A DNA stretch of 64,000 bases, from positions 24,399-88,398 of the forward strand of contig NZ_AULT01000027.1 of the NCBI RefSeq assembly GCF_000422425.1, read 5' to 3'. Source of the DNA: Oceanospirillum beijerinckii DSM 7166 (GTDB lineage Bacteria; Pseudomonadota; Gammaproteobacteria; Pseudomonadales; Halomonadaceae). The notes beneath the pieces were generated by a model. It saw only the letters and a program-made list of their open reading frames with translations, made no database searches and had not been told where the DNA came from. A program made the translations under genes and the position numbers. Positions within the stretch are counted from its first letter, which is position 1. Each line of letters begins with the position of its first letter. Shown in pieces: positions 28,248-38,407 of this stretch.

Positions 28248-31200
28248 TTAGCCTTTCAGCTTCTCCATCAGTTTTTGAGCGTCTTCCATTTGCTCAGGGT
28301 TTCCACGCTGCAAAACTTCCTGCAACGCTTCCATCGCCGAAGCTGAATTACCCATATCGATATATGCACGAGCCAGATCCAACTTAATCGATGGATCTTC
28401 ATTCTCATCCAGAATACCATCGATATTAAGCAGTTCATCATCTTCATCGCCCAGAAGATCATCTTCTGTCATGGTGATCTCTGAGATATCACCCAAGTCA
28501 TCAAGCTCGTCAGACCCCCCCTGATATTGAGGCCCCCCCTCAATTGCAGGCGACAACTCGTCTAAATCAGCTGAAAGCCCTTCCAGCGACGGGGACAGGT
28601 TATCCAGGTCATCTAAATCACTGAGAACATCCAGGCCATCATCAGCCAGATCCATGCTCATCAGATCTTCCAGGCTTTCCAACTCCAAATCGGAACTATT
28701 GTCGAGATTAACAAGCTCACTGGCCCCCATGGTCAGATCATCCAGATCCTCAAGGAATTCTTCTGTATCAGAACGCAAAGCGTCCTGAATACCAGTAAAC
28801 TGGTAATCCAGATCATCTGCTTCAGCACTTTCATCGGTTAGCTCACCAAACTCAAAATCGTCCTGATCCAGAGGCTCAGGCTGCCCTAAATCTTGGGATT
28901 CCAAGTTCATCTGAGGTGAACTATCCTGCTCTTCGATATCATCACCAAAGTCCAGATCAACCAGCTCTATATCAAAATCTGCCAGTTCATCTTCATCACT
29001 TTCAGAGCCTTCTGTATCGGCAACAGATGCAAGCTGCTCAGAATGCTCTTCTGAGTAACGGCCAAAGTCCCGTTCGAGCGCATCCAGCTCTTTGCTAAGA
29101 TCAATGGAATCTTCATCATCAAAACCAGAGATAGAGTCAGCACTCAGGTTCTCTGAAGACTCTTCGATAGACTCAAAATCATCGGTTAACACCGCCTCAT
29201 CGCTGTTCCCAGGCGAACTATCCAGCTCAACAAGATCCATAGGATCAAAGCGGTCTTCCGGCTTAATCTCATCAGCTACGTTTAACTCATCAGATAGGCC
29301 CCGGGCACCTTCACCACCCATATCCAGGTCTGCTATATCGATATCAGATACATCTGTTACAGGCTGTACTTTATCATATAGACTTTGCTGTAAAGACAAT
29401 GCAGATTCTAGTGCCGAGACATCACCAGAGGACTGAAGCTGACGAAGCTCATGGTCAAAGGTGGCTTCATCTTCAAGCTCCACCAGCACTTCCATAAACT
29501 TAAGGCGTAGCTCATTATTAGCCTCATCTTCGCCCAGCGCACCCTGCAGAACACCTGCTGCCTGCTCATATTGACCGGACTCCATGTACTGCTGAGCATC
29601 CTGTATCGGGTCAGCAACGGAGGCTTCCTCAGCAATATCATCTTCTGGAACAATATCATCTTCTGGAACAATATCGTCCAGACCGATCACCAAGTCGGCA
29701 TTATCCTCTCCAATATCCGAAGAGACCAACTCGTTGAGCAACTCAGAATCAGAATCAAACTCTTCCTCGACCTGAGATAACTCAGCATCAATATCAACTG
29801 CGATATCTGCTTCAATGCGAGGATCAAAGGCATCTTCCAGATCTAAGTCCACTTCAATATTAGACTCGGCGCTATTATCAACCGGGGAGAGCTCTTCTGT
29901 CGGCTCAAAGTCATCCAGAGATAAATCTGACAAGTCGTCTAACTCGGCACTCATATCGATCTCTGACGTTGCCATTTCGTCCGACAGATCGTTCAAATCA
30001 TCCAGCTCAGCGCCAATGTCTATTTCATTATCCTGAGTTAACGCATCTATATCAGCTTCCGGTGCAGACAAGATCTCATTTGTTAACTCAGCTGGCTGCT
30101 TTTTTACGCCCTCCTCGGATATATCACCCAGGTCACCTAAATCCAGTTCTTCATCCAGATCAAAATCACCTAAGTCCAGATCATCCAACTCCATATCACC
30201 GCCAGAGCCATCACCCAGGTCGCCAAGATCTAAATCATCCAGTTCCATCTCATCACTGGAATCACCGCCCAAATCTCTACCAATATCATCATCCAGGCTC
30301 AAATCGTCGCCCAGGCTTAAGTCATCGCTTGGGTCGTCATCCAGGCTTAAGTCATCACTCAGATCACTACCCAAATCGCCACCAAGATCGTCGTCCAAAC
30401 TTAAGTCATCGCCCAGGTCATCATCCAGGTTTAAATCATCACTCAGATCACTACCCAAATCGCCACTAAGATCGTCATCCAGACTTAAGTCATCGCCCAG
30501 GTCATCATCCAGGCTTAAATCATCACTCAGATCACTACCCAAATCGCCACTAAGATCGTCATCCAGACTTAAGTCGTCGCCCAGATCATCATCCAAGCTT
30601 AAGTCATCCGGTAAATCATCGGATAATGCATCAGCTGCTGCTAAACCTGCAACACCAGCTCCCGCTCCCATAGCAAGATCACCCATGGAGCTATCGTCGT
30701 TAGAGCGACCTTTTTCCTGATTCTTGTCATTACCCCCCTTACGGCGACGCATAACAAGCACGCCCAACACCGCAGCTAATACAGCAGCAATACCGCCACC
30801 GATAGCCATCATATTATTCTCTATGAAGCTACCAGGCTCTTCAGGAGAACTCGGGCTCTCAGCCGCCTTCTGGTCTGACTCATCAATGGTGAAAGGTTTG
30901 ATCTCTTTCTTTTCCTCAACCACATTGGCTGAAGAAGAGTCTGTCACACCTTCTTTTTGCATCTCCTGCTGTTTCTGAGCCTCCGCTGCCAGGTCAAGAC
31001 CGATGGCCGGAGCGCTTACCGCACCGGTTACCGCTGCTGAGCTGGTTGATGCAACTGGAGGCAGAGTCAAATCAACCTTTGGCTCTGGCACCGCCTCCGA
31101 TTTAGTATCAGTGTCAGGAGCTTTGCTGGATAACAACTGATTTTGTTTAGCCAGCATATTTTCCATCGCTGACAACTGCTCATCTTTCAGACGAATCAGC

Positions 31201-32210
31201 TTTTGTAAGGTACCTATCTGCTTCTGTAAATCATCAAGACGGCTTGATAAGTCGGCTTTTTCCCGCTCCGATTTATCCAAGCTTTCTTTACTTAAAGCCA
31301 GCTCTTTAGCTAACTCATCCGCTTTACTATTATCCTGAGTATTTTCTGTTTCTGGCTCAGCAACTAACTTCAGCTTATCCTGTTCTACATTGGGTGTAGC
31401 TGGTTTGGCTGGTACAGGGGCTGGAGCTGTTTTAGGTGTTAAAGCTGACTTCAAAGTTACCCATTCACGATTTTGCCTCGCGACTTCTCGGATTGCTGCC
31501 AAAGAGTCCCGCTTCGTCATCGCCTGGGCATTTGGAATCAGGATGGTGCTACCTGCTTCCATATCATTAATGTTACCGGATGGAAAAGCATCAGGATTGG
31601 CATCCTGAATCGCCAACATCGCCTGCTTAATGGTAATGTTATTATTCGGTCGGTTTTGGCGAGCCAGACTCCACAGAGTATCAGTTGGGCCAACTTTAAT
31701 TCTGCGGGCACCCTCTTCGACTAGCTGACCGGCTGCAGGTGCAGCCAAAGGTTGGGAATCGATAGTAGCTGGCACGGATGTTTGAGCGGCATACTGCTGC
31801 CCTACCGTTGTGCTGTCATAAGCAGGAGGATCCAGAAGGAAGGTATATTCCCGTAGCAAGCGCCCCTGAGGCCACTCAACGGTGAGTAGTAAATTAAGGA
31901 AAGGTTCTTTAACGGCTGCCTGACTGGTCAGTTCAATATAAGGCCCCCTAGCCCCATCACGAACAACAAAATCAAGGTTTTGCAGGAAGAACTGACGCTG
32001 TAAACCAGCCCTTGCAAAGGCATCTTCATCCGCCAGCATCACCCTGATATCGGAAGCCGAAACTCCCTGAGTCTGTGATAACTGTATCGTTGCCTTTAAC
32101 GGCTGATTTAACGATGACTGTAAATCAGCGTTACCAAGTCCAAGCCCTAACGCCAACGGGCTGCCTAATAAGCCCACCGTTGCTAGAGTACCCGCCAGCT
32201 TGCGCACCAT
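28248..32210 (-). CDS. fimV: FimV-family polar hub protein with acidic repeats
   Basis: A 1320-residue protein. The order is signal peptide (to about residue 24), the FimV N-terminal periplasmic domain ([19 protein letters not shown]), a LysM domain (about 180-250, with [18 protein letters not shown]), a coiled coil (about 305-365), one membrane helix ([20 protein letters not shown]), a very long Asp/Leu/Ser-rich cytoplasmic region and the conserved C-terminal TPR-like domain ([20 protein letters not shown]). It is longer than P. aeruginosa FimV (about 920), largely through acidic repeats. In Pseudomonas FimV organises the cell pole, type IV pili and cAMP signalling. The ATG at 32210 has AAGGA upstream; an earlier in-frame start at 32258 would spoil the signal peptide. 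Confidence 0.95.
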   Translation of the reverse strand: MVRKLAGTLATVGLLGSPLALGLGLGNADLQSSLNQPLKATIQLSQTQGVSASDIRVMLADEDAFARAGLQRQFFLQNLDFVVRDGARGPYIELTSQAAVKEPFLNLLLTVEWPQGRLLREYTFLLDPPAYDSTTVGQQYAAQTSVPATIDSQPLAAPAAGQLVEEGARRIKVGPTDTLWSLARQNRPNNNITIKQAMLAIQDANPDAFPSGNINDMEAGSTILIPNAQAMTKRDSLAAIREVARQNREWVTLKSALTPKTAPAPVPAKPATPNVEQDKLKLVAEPETENTQDNSKADELAKELALSKESLDKSEREKADLSSRLDDLQKQIGTLQKLIRLKDEQLSAMENMLAKQNQLLSSKAPDTDTKSEAVPEPKVDLTLPPVASTSSAAVTGAVSAPAIGLDLAAEAQKQQEMQKEGVTDSSSANVVEEKKEIKPFTIDESDQKAAESPSSPEEPGSFIENNMMAIGGGIAAVLAAVLGVLVMRRRKGGNDKNQEKGRSNDDSSMGDLAMGAGAGVAGLAAADALSDDLPDDLSLDDDLGDDLSLDDDLSGDLGSDLSDDLSLDDDLGDDLSLDDDLSGDLGSDLSDDLNLDDDLGDDLSLDDDLGGDLGSDLSDDLSLDDDPSDDLSLGDDLSLDDDIGRDLGGDSSDEMELDDLDLGDLGDGSGGDMELDDLDLGDFDLDEELDLGDLGDISEEGVKKQPAELTNEILSAPEADIDALTQDNEIDIGAELDDLNDLSDEMATSEIDMSAELDDLSDLSLDDFEPTEELSPVDNSAESNIEVDLDLEDAFDPRIEADIAVDIDAELSQVEEEFDSDSELLNELVSSDIGEDNADLVIGLDDIVPEDDIVPEDDIAEEASVADPIQDAQQYMESGQYEQAAGVLQGALGEDEANNELRLKFMEVLVELEDEATFDHELRQLQSSGDVSALESALSLQQSLYDKVQPVTDVSDIDIADLDMGGEGARGLSDELNVADEIKPEDRFDPMDLVELDSSPGNSDEAVLTDDFESIEESSENLSADSISGFDDEDSIDLSKELDALERDFGRYSEEHSEQLASVADTEGSESDEDELADFDIELVDLDFGDDIEEQDSSPQMNLESQDLGQPEPLDQDDFEFGELTDESAEADDLDYQFTGIQDALRSDTEEFLEDLDDLTMGASELVNLDNSSDLELESLEDLMSMDLADDGLDVLSDLDDLDNLSPSLEGLSADLDELSPAIEGGPQYQGGSDELDDLGDISEITMTEDDLLGDEDDELLNIDGILDENEDPSIKLDLARAYIDMGNSASAMEALQEVLQRGNPEQMEDAQKLMEKLKG
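30354..30605 (-). repeat. Three tandem 84-bp coding repeats in fimV
   Basis: Near-identical 84-base units begin at 30354, 30438 and 30522, and each encodes 28 residues built from [13 protein letters not shown] and SGDLGSDLS segments. Degenerate DLDLGDLGD and LSLDDD copies continue to about 30135. Only a few synonymous or conservative differences separate the units, which points to recent expansion or ongoing gene conversion. Confidence 0.9.
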
Positions 32211-32605
32211 AATTTGATTCCTTAACTCTTTGTGCTGTCCCGAACCTGTATGCAGCACGGCCCACCGAAACCTAAGCCATCATAATACTTTGTTTCAGCT
32301 GATACTTTTCTGAGTGTAACTTGTATCAATATTTCAGCAATTTGTACACATCAGCAGGGAGTTAATCCAGCTTTTTTCCGGGTTTAGGTCATTCTTTTTG
32401 CTAAGATTTTTCGCACTTACACCTATGCTAATAGCTTAACCTGCAAAGAACAGGCCAGTAAAAAAACGCTATTTAGAGCCCAAATTCCGGTAATTTAACG
32501 CCAACTGCAACAATATTATTTTGCTCAAGGATGACTTTTGCCATAAAACGGAAAAAGCCTGCCGAATGGGCAGGCTTTTCTCTGTCATAGAAAATTAATG
32601 TGAAA
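32211..32605. other. fimV leader / asd-fimV intergenic region
   Basis: The 395 bases hold the asd terminator at 32553-32579. The rest is an AT-rich stretch upstream of fimV that should contain its promoter, and a frame reading in from fimV (to 32258) lacks coding character. I see no other gene or RNA. Confidence 0.5.
32553..32579 (-). terminator. Intrinsic terminator of asd
   Basis: An 11-bp perfect stem (32553-32563 with 32569-32579) has a 5-base loop. On the minus strand it ends in a T-rich tract (CTTTTTCCGTTTTA), 26 bases downstream of the asd stop. Confidence 0.85.
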
Positions 32606-33721
32606 TTAATCGTCTAACAGGATACGCAACATGCGACGTAGAGGTTCGGCAGCACCCCACAGCAGCTGATCACCAACGCTAAAGGCGTTCAGGTATTCAT
32701 CGCCCAGGTTCATCTTACGCAGACGCCCCACAGGCACACTCAGAGTACCGGTGACTTTAACCGGGCTCAACTCAGAAGCGGTGATGTCACGCTCATTTGG
32801 AATCACTTTCACCCAGTCGTTTGCTTCAGCGATAATCGCCTCCACTTCATCCATCGGCACATTTTTCTTCAGCTTAATGGTAAACGCCTGGCTGTGGCAA
32901 CGCATCGCACCGATACGTACACAAGTACCATCAATTGGAATCGGGCTATCGCCCAGACCCAGAATCTTGTTGGTTTCTGCAAAAGCTTTCCACTCTTCAC
33001 GGCTCTGACCGTTATCAAGCTTGGTATCGATCCAAGGAATCAAAGAGCCGGCCAGAGGTACGCCAAAGTTATCAACCGGCATCTGCTCACTGCGAATAGT
33101 CTCTGCGACAAGACGATCTACTTCCAGAATGGCAGAACCCGCATCCAGCTTATCCGCTACTGCTGAGTTGATAATACCCATCTGAGCAATCAACTCTTTC
33201 ATATGACGGGCACCACCACCAGAAGCCGCCTGGTAAGTCATGGAAGTCATCCACTCCACCAGATCATTCTGGAACAAACCACCCAGACCCATCAGCATCA
33301 GAGATACGGTACAGTTACCACCCACATAGGTTTTAACACCCTTGGCCAGACCATCCTTAATCACATTCATGTTAACCGGATCCAGCACTATGATGGCATC
33401 ATCGTCCATACGCAGCGAAGATGCCGCATCAATCCAGTAACCATTCCAACCGCTTTCACGCAGCTTAGGATAAACCGCCTTGGTGTAATCGCCGCCCTGA
33501 CAGGTGATGATGATATCCATCGCCTTCAGTTCTTCGATATCCGTTGCGTCCTTCAGTGCAGGGGCTTCTTTACCAAAGTCCGGTGCCGCCTGTCCTGCCT
33601 GAGAGGTTGTAAAAAAGATCGGTTCGATATGATTAAAATCACCTTCGTCCTGCATACGCTTCATCAATACGGAGCCTACCATGCCCCGCCAGCCAACAAG
33701 ACCTACACGTTTTTGAGCCAT
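32606..33721 (-). CDS. asd: Aspartate-semialdehyde dehydrogenase Asd
   Basis: A 371-residue NADP-dependent enzyme (E. coli 367) that reduces aspartyl phosphate at the branch to lysine/diaminopimelate, threonine and methionine. The nucleotide-binding start is [15 protein letters not shown], the catalytic cysteine is in [13 protein letters not shown], and the substrate arginine and histidine lie in [14 protein letters not shown]. The ATG at 33721 follows AGGTG five bases away; the open frame extends ten residues further but has no better site. It lies between leuB and fimV. Confidence 0.96.
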   Translation of the reverse strand: MAQKRVGLVGWRGMVGSVLMKRMQDEGDFNHIEPIFFTTSQAGQAAPDFGKEAPALKDATDIEELKAMDIIITCQGGDYTKAVYPKLRESGWNGYWIDAASSLRMDDDAIIVLDPVNMNVIKDGLAKGVKTYVGGNCTVSLMLMGLGGLFQNDLVEWMTSMTYQAASGGGARHMKELIAQMGIINSAVADKLDAGSAILEVDRLVAETIRSEQMPVDNFGVPLAGSLIPWIDTKLDNGQSREEWKAFAETNKILGLGDSPIPIDGTCVRIGAMRCHSQAFTIKLKKNVPMDEVEAIIAEANDWVKVIPNERDITASELSPVKVTGTLSVPVGRLRKMNLGDEYLNAFSVGDQLLWGAAEPLRRMLRILLDD

Positions 33722-33918
33722 CTTTTCACCTATATGGTCATTAAACATCACCCACCCCAGGCAATACCAAATGCCGTCAGGGGTTAGGCTAAATCAAGAG
33801 ACTGCCCAGCAGCCTCTCAGAGTTTTCTAACGTTATTTATCAGGAATCTGCAACGCTTTTCAAGCAGAAAAACGCCTATCAGATATAAGTCCGGCAATGA
33901 TTGCACAAGCTAAATAGC

Positions 33919-34980
33919 TTACAGGGCTGCAACAACCGCATCCCCCATCTCTTCAGTAGATACCAGAGTACAACCTTCAGACATGATATCGCCAGTACGC
34001 AGACCTTGATCCAGCACTTTCTGTACCGCAGCTTCGATACGATCCGCTGCCGCACTTTCATCCAGAGAGTAACGCAGCATCATAGCCACAGACAGGATAG
34101 TCGCCAGTGGGTTCGCTTTACCCTGACCTGCGATATCGGGTGCAGAACCGTGACATGGTTCGTACATACCCTTGCCATCTTTATCCAGAGAAGCAGAAGG
34201 CAGCATACCGATAGAACCGGTCAGCATCGCCGCAGCATCAGACAGGATATCACCGAACATATTGCCGGTTACTACAACATCAAACTGCTTAGGCGCACGC
34301 ACCAGCTGCATCGCAGCGTTGTCGACCAGCATATGGCTCAGCTCAACATCAGGATATTCCTTTGCCAGCTCTTCCATCACTTCTTTCCACAGTACGGTGA
34401 CTTCCAGTACGTTGGATTTATCAACGGAACACAGACGCTTGCCACGTTTTTGCGCGGCTTCAAACGCCTGACGACCAATACGACGAATCTCAGACTCGTT
34501 GTATACGTAAGTGTTGTAACCTTCACGCTCGCCATTTTCCAGCGTGCGGATGCCCCGTGGTTGACCGAAGTAGATACCACCGGTCAGTTCACGTACGATC
34601 AGAATATCCAGACCAGAAACTACTTCAGGCTTAAGGGTAGATGCTTCTGCCAGCTGTGGGTACAGAATCGCCGGACGGAAGTTAGCAAACAGTTCCAGCT
34701 CAGAGCGCAGACCCAGCAGACCTTTCTCTGGACGGCTTTCCATTGGGTTACCGTCCCACTTAGGACCACCTACCGCACCCAGCAGGATTGCATCGGCAGA
34801 ACGAGCCTTGTTCAGCGTTTCTTCTGGCAGAGGGTTACCCGTCGCATCTACCGCAGAACCACCTACCAGCGCGCTATCGATTTCGATATCCAGATTCAGA
34901 GTGCCTAAAACTTTTACTGCTTCAGTCACAATCTCAGGACCAATACCGTCACCCGGCAGTACCAATACATTATTAGTCAT
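33919..34980 (-). CDS. leuB: 3-isopropylmalate dehydrogenase LeuB
   Basis: A 353-residue NAD-dependent beta-decarboxylating dehydrogenase of leucine synthesis. Characteristic stretches are [44 protein letters not shown] and [21 protein letters not shown] with its metal-binding aspartates. Length fits the family (about 355-365). It is separated from leuD by 203 bases with several inverted repeats, unlike the tight leuC-leuD join. Confidence 0.97.
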   Translation of the reverse strand: MTNNVLVLPGDGIGPEIVTEAVKVLGTLNLDIEIDSALVGGSAVDATGNPLPEETLNKARSADAILLGAVGGPKWDGNPMESRPEKGLLGLRSELELFANFRPAILYPQLAEASTLKPEVVSGLDILIVRELTGGIYFGQPRGIRTLENGEREGYNTYVYNESEIRRIGRQAFEAAQKRGKRLCSVDKSNVLEVTVLWKEVMEELAKEYPDVELSHMLVDNAAMQLVRAPKQFDVVVTGNMFGDILSDAAAMLTGSIGMLPSASLDKDGKGMYEPCHGSAPDIAGQGKANPLATILSVAMMLRYSLDESAAADRIEAAVQKVLDQGLRTGDIMSEGCTLVSTEEMGDAVVAAL

Positions 34981-35183
34981 TGCTTATATCCTTGTTTCTC
35001 GCAGTCGAGATACGCCCAACTACGGCTTGCATTTTTAAATGGCTCAGCGCCTGAAACACACAATCTCAGGCACTTTATAATCGTTATATTTGCGCAGTCG
35101 CTGTCGTTTAAACAACCAAATCAATTACAAACGACAGACTCTTCAAACAAGAGCCTAACAACTAGCTCTTAACTAAACCGCTC
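34981..35183 (-). promoter_or_regulatory. Structured leuD-leuB intergenic region
   Basis: A 9-bp perfect inverted repeat (CTGTCGTTT at 35101-35109, AAACGACAG at 35129-35137) is followed by a 5-bp stem (CTCTT 35139-35143, AAGAG 35149-35153). A third palindrome (TTAACTAA at 35169-35176, TTAGTTAA at 35184-35191) reaches into the leuD stop codon. The 12-mer TTAAACAACCAA at the leuD end recurs near 35108. It may hold an internal promoter or processing sites. Confidence 0.35.
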
Positions 35184-35822
35184 TTAGTTAAACAACCAAG
35201 GCGCCTTCTGCTTACGTTTCTCTTCATAAGCACGGATCTGATCGGCATCTTCCAGAGTCAGACCGATATCGTCCAGGCCATTTAAGAGGCAGTGGCGACG
35301 GAAATCATCCACATCAAACGCGATAGTACGACCGCCAGGAGTGCGGATCTCTTTAGCTTCCAGATCTACGACCAGACGATACCCTTCTTCCGCTTCAACC
35401 TCTTTAAACAGGCTATCTACAGTGTCTTCGTCCAGAATGATCGGCAGAATACCGTTCTTAAAACAGTTGTTGTAGAAGATATCTGCAAAGCTTGGAGCGA
35501 TCACGCAACGGAAACCGTAATCCAGCAGCGCCCATGGCGCGTGCTCACGGGAAGAACCGCAACCGAAGTTCTGACGTGCCAGCAGGACAGAAGCGCCCTG
35601 GTAACGGGATTGGTTCAGTACAAAGTCTTCGTTCAGAGGACGTCCTGTGCAATCCTGATCCGGCTTACCTTCGTCCAGGTAACGCAGCTCATCAAACAGA
35701 TTAGGACCAAAGCCTGAACGCTTAATGGATTTCAGGAACTGCTTTGGAATGATCATGTCGGTGTCGACATTGGCTCGATCCATAGGCGCAGTCAAGCCGT
35801 CTAATTGTGTAAACTTGTCCAT
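35184..35822 (-). CDS. leuD: 3-isopropylmalate dehydratase small subunit LeuD
   Basis: A 212-residue subunit. With LeuC it isomerises 2- to 3-isopropylmalate. The swivelling domain signatures are [34 protein letters not shown] and [18 protein letters not shown]. Length equals that usual in Pseudomonas. It starts 16 bases after leuC. Confidence 0.97.
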   Translation of the reverse strand: MDKFTQLDGLTAPMDRANVDTDMIIPKQFLKSIKRSGFGPNLFDELRYLDEGKPDQDCTGRPLNEDFVLNQSRYQGASVLLARQNFGCGSSREHAPWALLDYGFRCVIAPSFADIFYNNCFKNGILPIILDEDTVDSLFKEVEAEEGYRLVVDLEAKEIRTPGGRTIAFDVDDFRRHCLLNGLDDIGLTLEDADQIRAYEEKRKQKAPWLFN

Positions 35823-35838
35823 TTTAACCTCCGGCTTC

Positions 35839-37266
35839 TTAGGCTGTTTCTACTTCACGTACGTCAACAAAATGACCTGCAATCGCGGCGGCGGCGGCCA
35901 TCCCCGGACTCACCAGGTGTGTGCGACCACCAAAGCCCTGACGGCCTTCAAAATTACGGTTAGAGGTTGAGGCACAATGCTCACCGGCACCTAACTTATC
36001 CGCATTCATCGCCAGACACATGGAACAACCCGGCTCGCGCCATTCAAAACCGGCCTCAGTAAAGATCTTATCCAGACCTTCCTCTTCTGCCTGCTGCTTC
36101 ACCAGACCAGAACCCGGTACAACCAACGCCTGAATAATGTTGTTTGCAACCTTCTTACCTTTTGCTACCGCAGCAGCTTCGCGCAGATCTTCGATACGGG
36201 AATTGGTACAAGAACCGATAAACACACGGTCCAGTTTAATATCAGTGATCGCCTGACCAGCGGTTAAGCCCATATATTCCAGAGCACGAGCGTAAGCCTT
36301 CTGCTGATTTTCATCAGACTGATCCGCAGGATTCGGGACTACTGCGTTGACAGGAACAACCATCTCTGGCGAGTTACCCCAGGTTACCTGTGGTGCGATC
36401 TCACTACCTTCCAGCTCAACCACGGTATCAAATACCGCATCGGCATCAGAGTGTAGTTCGCTCCAGGCCGCAACTGCTTGCTCCCACTGATCTTCTGTCG
36501 GGGCAAATGGACGACCTTTTACGTAATCGATAGTCGTTTGGTCAACAGCAACCAGACCCACACGGGCACCGGCTTCAATCGCCATATTACAGATGGTCAT
36601 ACGCGCTTCCATGGACAGGCTCTGAATCGCCTCACCACCAAACTCGATCGCATAACCTGTGCCGCCCGCAGTACCGATCTTACCGATAACAGCCAGTACC
36701 ACGTCTTTACCGGTCACACCCGCACCCAGCTGGCCGTTTACCTTAACCAGCATGTTTTTCATTTTGCGCTGGATCAGACACTGAGTGGCCATGACATGTT
36801 CCACCTCAGAAGTACCGATACCGTGGGCCAGTGCACCAAACGCACCGTGAGTAGCGGTGTGAGAATCGCCACATACCACAGTCATACCCGGCAGAGTCGC
36901 GCCCTGCTCCGGGCCTACGACGTGCACAATACCCTGACGGATATCGTTGATCTTAAATTCGGTCACACCGAACTCATCACAGTTATCATCCAGCGTCACA
37001 ACCTGGATCTTAGATACAGGATCTTCGATACCTTCGTTACCGGCCTTGCGCTCTTCAACGGTCGTCGGCACGTTGTGGTCAGGAGTCGCCAGGTTAGCAT
37101 TGACACGCCACAAACCACGACCCGCCAGCTTCAGGCCTTCAAACGCCTGAGGAGAGGTTACTTCATGTAATAACTGACGGTCGATATAGATCAAAGACGT
37201 ACCGTCATCGCGCTCTTGTACCAAGTGGTCATCCCACAATTTGTCGTACAGGGTTTTGCCTGCCAT
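35839..37266 (-). CDS. leuC: 3-isopropylmalate dehydratase large subunit LeuC
   Basis: A 475-residue aconitase-family protein carrying a 4Fe-4S cluster. The cluster cysteines lie in [13 protein letters not shown] and [10 protein letters not shown], and [19 protein letters not shown] is the substrate-binding region. RBS GAGGAG lies before the ATG. It is the first gene of the leuCD(B) group and is divergent from a LysR-type regulator, a pairing also seen in Pseudomonas, so regulation by that protein is likely. Confidence 0.97.
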   Translation of the reverse strand: MAGKTLYDKLWDDHLVQERDDGTSLIYIDRQLLHEVTSPQAFEGLKLAGRGLWRVNANLATPDHNVPTTVEERKAGNEGIEDPVSKIQVVTLDDNCDEFGVTEFKINDIRQGIVHVVGPEQGATLPGMTVVCGDSHTATHGAFGALAHGIGTSEVEHVMATQCLIQRKMKNMLVKVNGQLGAGVTGKDVVLAVIGKIGTAGGTGYAIEFGGEAIQSLSMEARMTICNMAIEAGARVGLVAVDQTTIDYVKGRPFAPTEDQWEQAVAAWSELHSDADAVFDTVVELEGSEIAPQVTWGNSPEMVVPVNAVVPNPADQSDENQQKAYARALEYMGLTAGQAITDIKLDRVFIGSCTNSRIEDLREAAAVAKGKKVANNIIQALVVPGSGLVKQQAEEEGLDKIFTEAGFEWREPGCSMCLAMNADKLGAGEHCASTSNRNFEGRQGFGGRTHLVSPGMAAAAAIAGHFVDVREVETA

Positions 37267-37438
37267 GGTTAACTCCTCATCATTTTTCTGATCGCCTCTA
37301 TGGGCGTTGAAAACAGTTTAGGGCTTGCGTTACGATAAAACAAATTCATATTTTTTATTGATTGGATTCCAAATAGCTATAGAAAACATCAAACAAGTTT
37401 TCTCTTTTATAAAGAGAACATTAGTGAGGTAACGAACG
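37267..37438. promoter_or_regulatory. Divergent leuC/LysR control region
   Basis: The palindrome TTGGATTCCAA at 37362-37372 is a reasonable LysR-type half-site pair. On the minus strand TTGGAA followed about 16 bases later by TATGAA is a possible leuC promoter overlapping it. A second perfect inverted repeat, TTCTCTTT-TAT-AAAGAGAA at 37400-37418, lies 20 bases before the regulator ATG and may serve autoregulation. All are candidates from inspection only. Confidence 0.4.
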
Positions 37439-38350
37439 ATGGATACACAATCATTACAGGCATTTATAAGCGTTGCAGAAACCGGCTCATTTTCCCGTGC
37501 CGCTGAAATACTGCACCTGACACAACCGGCCGTATCCAAGCGTATCGCCAACCTGGAATCCCAACTGGATTGCCGCCTGTTTGATCGCATTGGTCGACAA
37601 ACCCACATGACGGAAGCCGGTCAGGCGTTGATGCCAAGGGCAAGAAAGGTATTAGTAGAACTGGAAGATACCCGACGCCTGCTGAACAATATCAACGGCG
37701 CGATTGCAGGTTCACTGGTATTAGGCACCAGCCACCATATTGGACTGCACCGTCTGCCACCGGTACTTAAAGCGTTTACCTCAAGCTTCCCTCAGGTCAA
37801 ACTGGATATGCGCTTTTTGGATTCTGAACAGGCTTACGAAGGTATAGTGCAGGGTGAATTAGAGTTAGCCGTGGTTACTCTATCGCCAAAACATATCGCC
37901 CTGCAGCAACATACAGCTCCGACACAGTATTCTACTAACTTAACCGTAGTCCCGATTTGGAACGATAGGCTCAGGGTTGTTGCTGCTAAAGACCACCCCA
38001 TTACGCAGCTGAAAGAGATAGAGCTTAAAACCCTGACTCAGTACGATGCTGTATTACCGGGTTTTCAGACTTTTACCCGAGGTATTGTGGCCACCGCTTT
38101 TGCCAAACAGAATTTGGACCTACAGGTCGCCCTATCGACCAACTATATGGAGACATTAAAGATGATGGTATCTATTGGCCTGGGCTGGAGCGTACTACCA
38201 GAAACTTTAATTGATGACACCATGCAGGTGATCCACCTACCCGAGATCGACCTGACCCGGCCACTGGGTTATCTCTACCACCAGGAAAGAACACTATCCA
38301 ATGCAAGCCAGCAACTGATCAAACTACTGGAACAACATAAAGATCTTTAA
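37439..38350 (+). CDS. LysR-type transcriptional regulator, probable leu regulator
   Basis: A 303-residue protein. The N-terminal winged HTH shows TGSFSRAAEILHLTQPAVSK, followed by a linker helix and an effector-binding domain of the periplasmic-binding-protein fold (about 90-295). The divergent position next to leuC matches the Pseudomonas arrangement and suggests control of leuCDB by a leucine-pathway intermediate, but the ligand is unknown. GAGG precedes the ATG. Confidence 0.88.
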   Translation: MDTQSLQAFISVAETGSFSRAAEILHLTQPAVSKRIANLESQLDCRLFDRIGRQTHMTEAGQALMPRARKVLVELEDTRRLLNNINGAIAGSLVLGTSHHIGLHRLPPVLKAFTSSFPQVKLDMRFLDSEQAYEGIVQGELELAVVTLSPKHIALQQHTAPTQYSTNLTVVPIWNDRLRVVAAKDHPITQLKEIELKTLTQYDAVLPGFQTFTRGIVATAFAKQNLDLQVALSTNYMETLKMMVSIGLGWSVLPETLIDDTMQVIHLPEIDLTRPLGYLYHQERTLSNASQQLIKLLEQHKDL

Positions 38351-38407
38351 AACCAAAACGACAAAAGCCACACAAACAACACAATGGCAAAAATGAAAAC
38401 TGAAGGA

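Noticed and set aside
30354..30605. CRISPR-like array
   Set aside because: The 84-bp units are contiguous in-frame coding repeats of fimV, without spacers.
33901..34908. Plus-strand open frame opposite leuB
   Set aside because: Shadow of leuB; Arg/His/Thr-rich translation without family resemblance.
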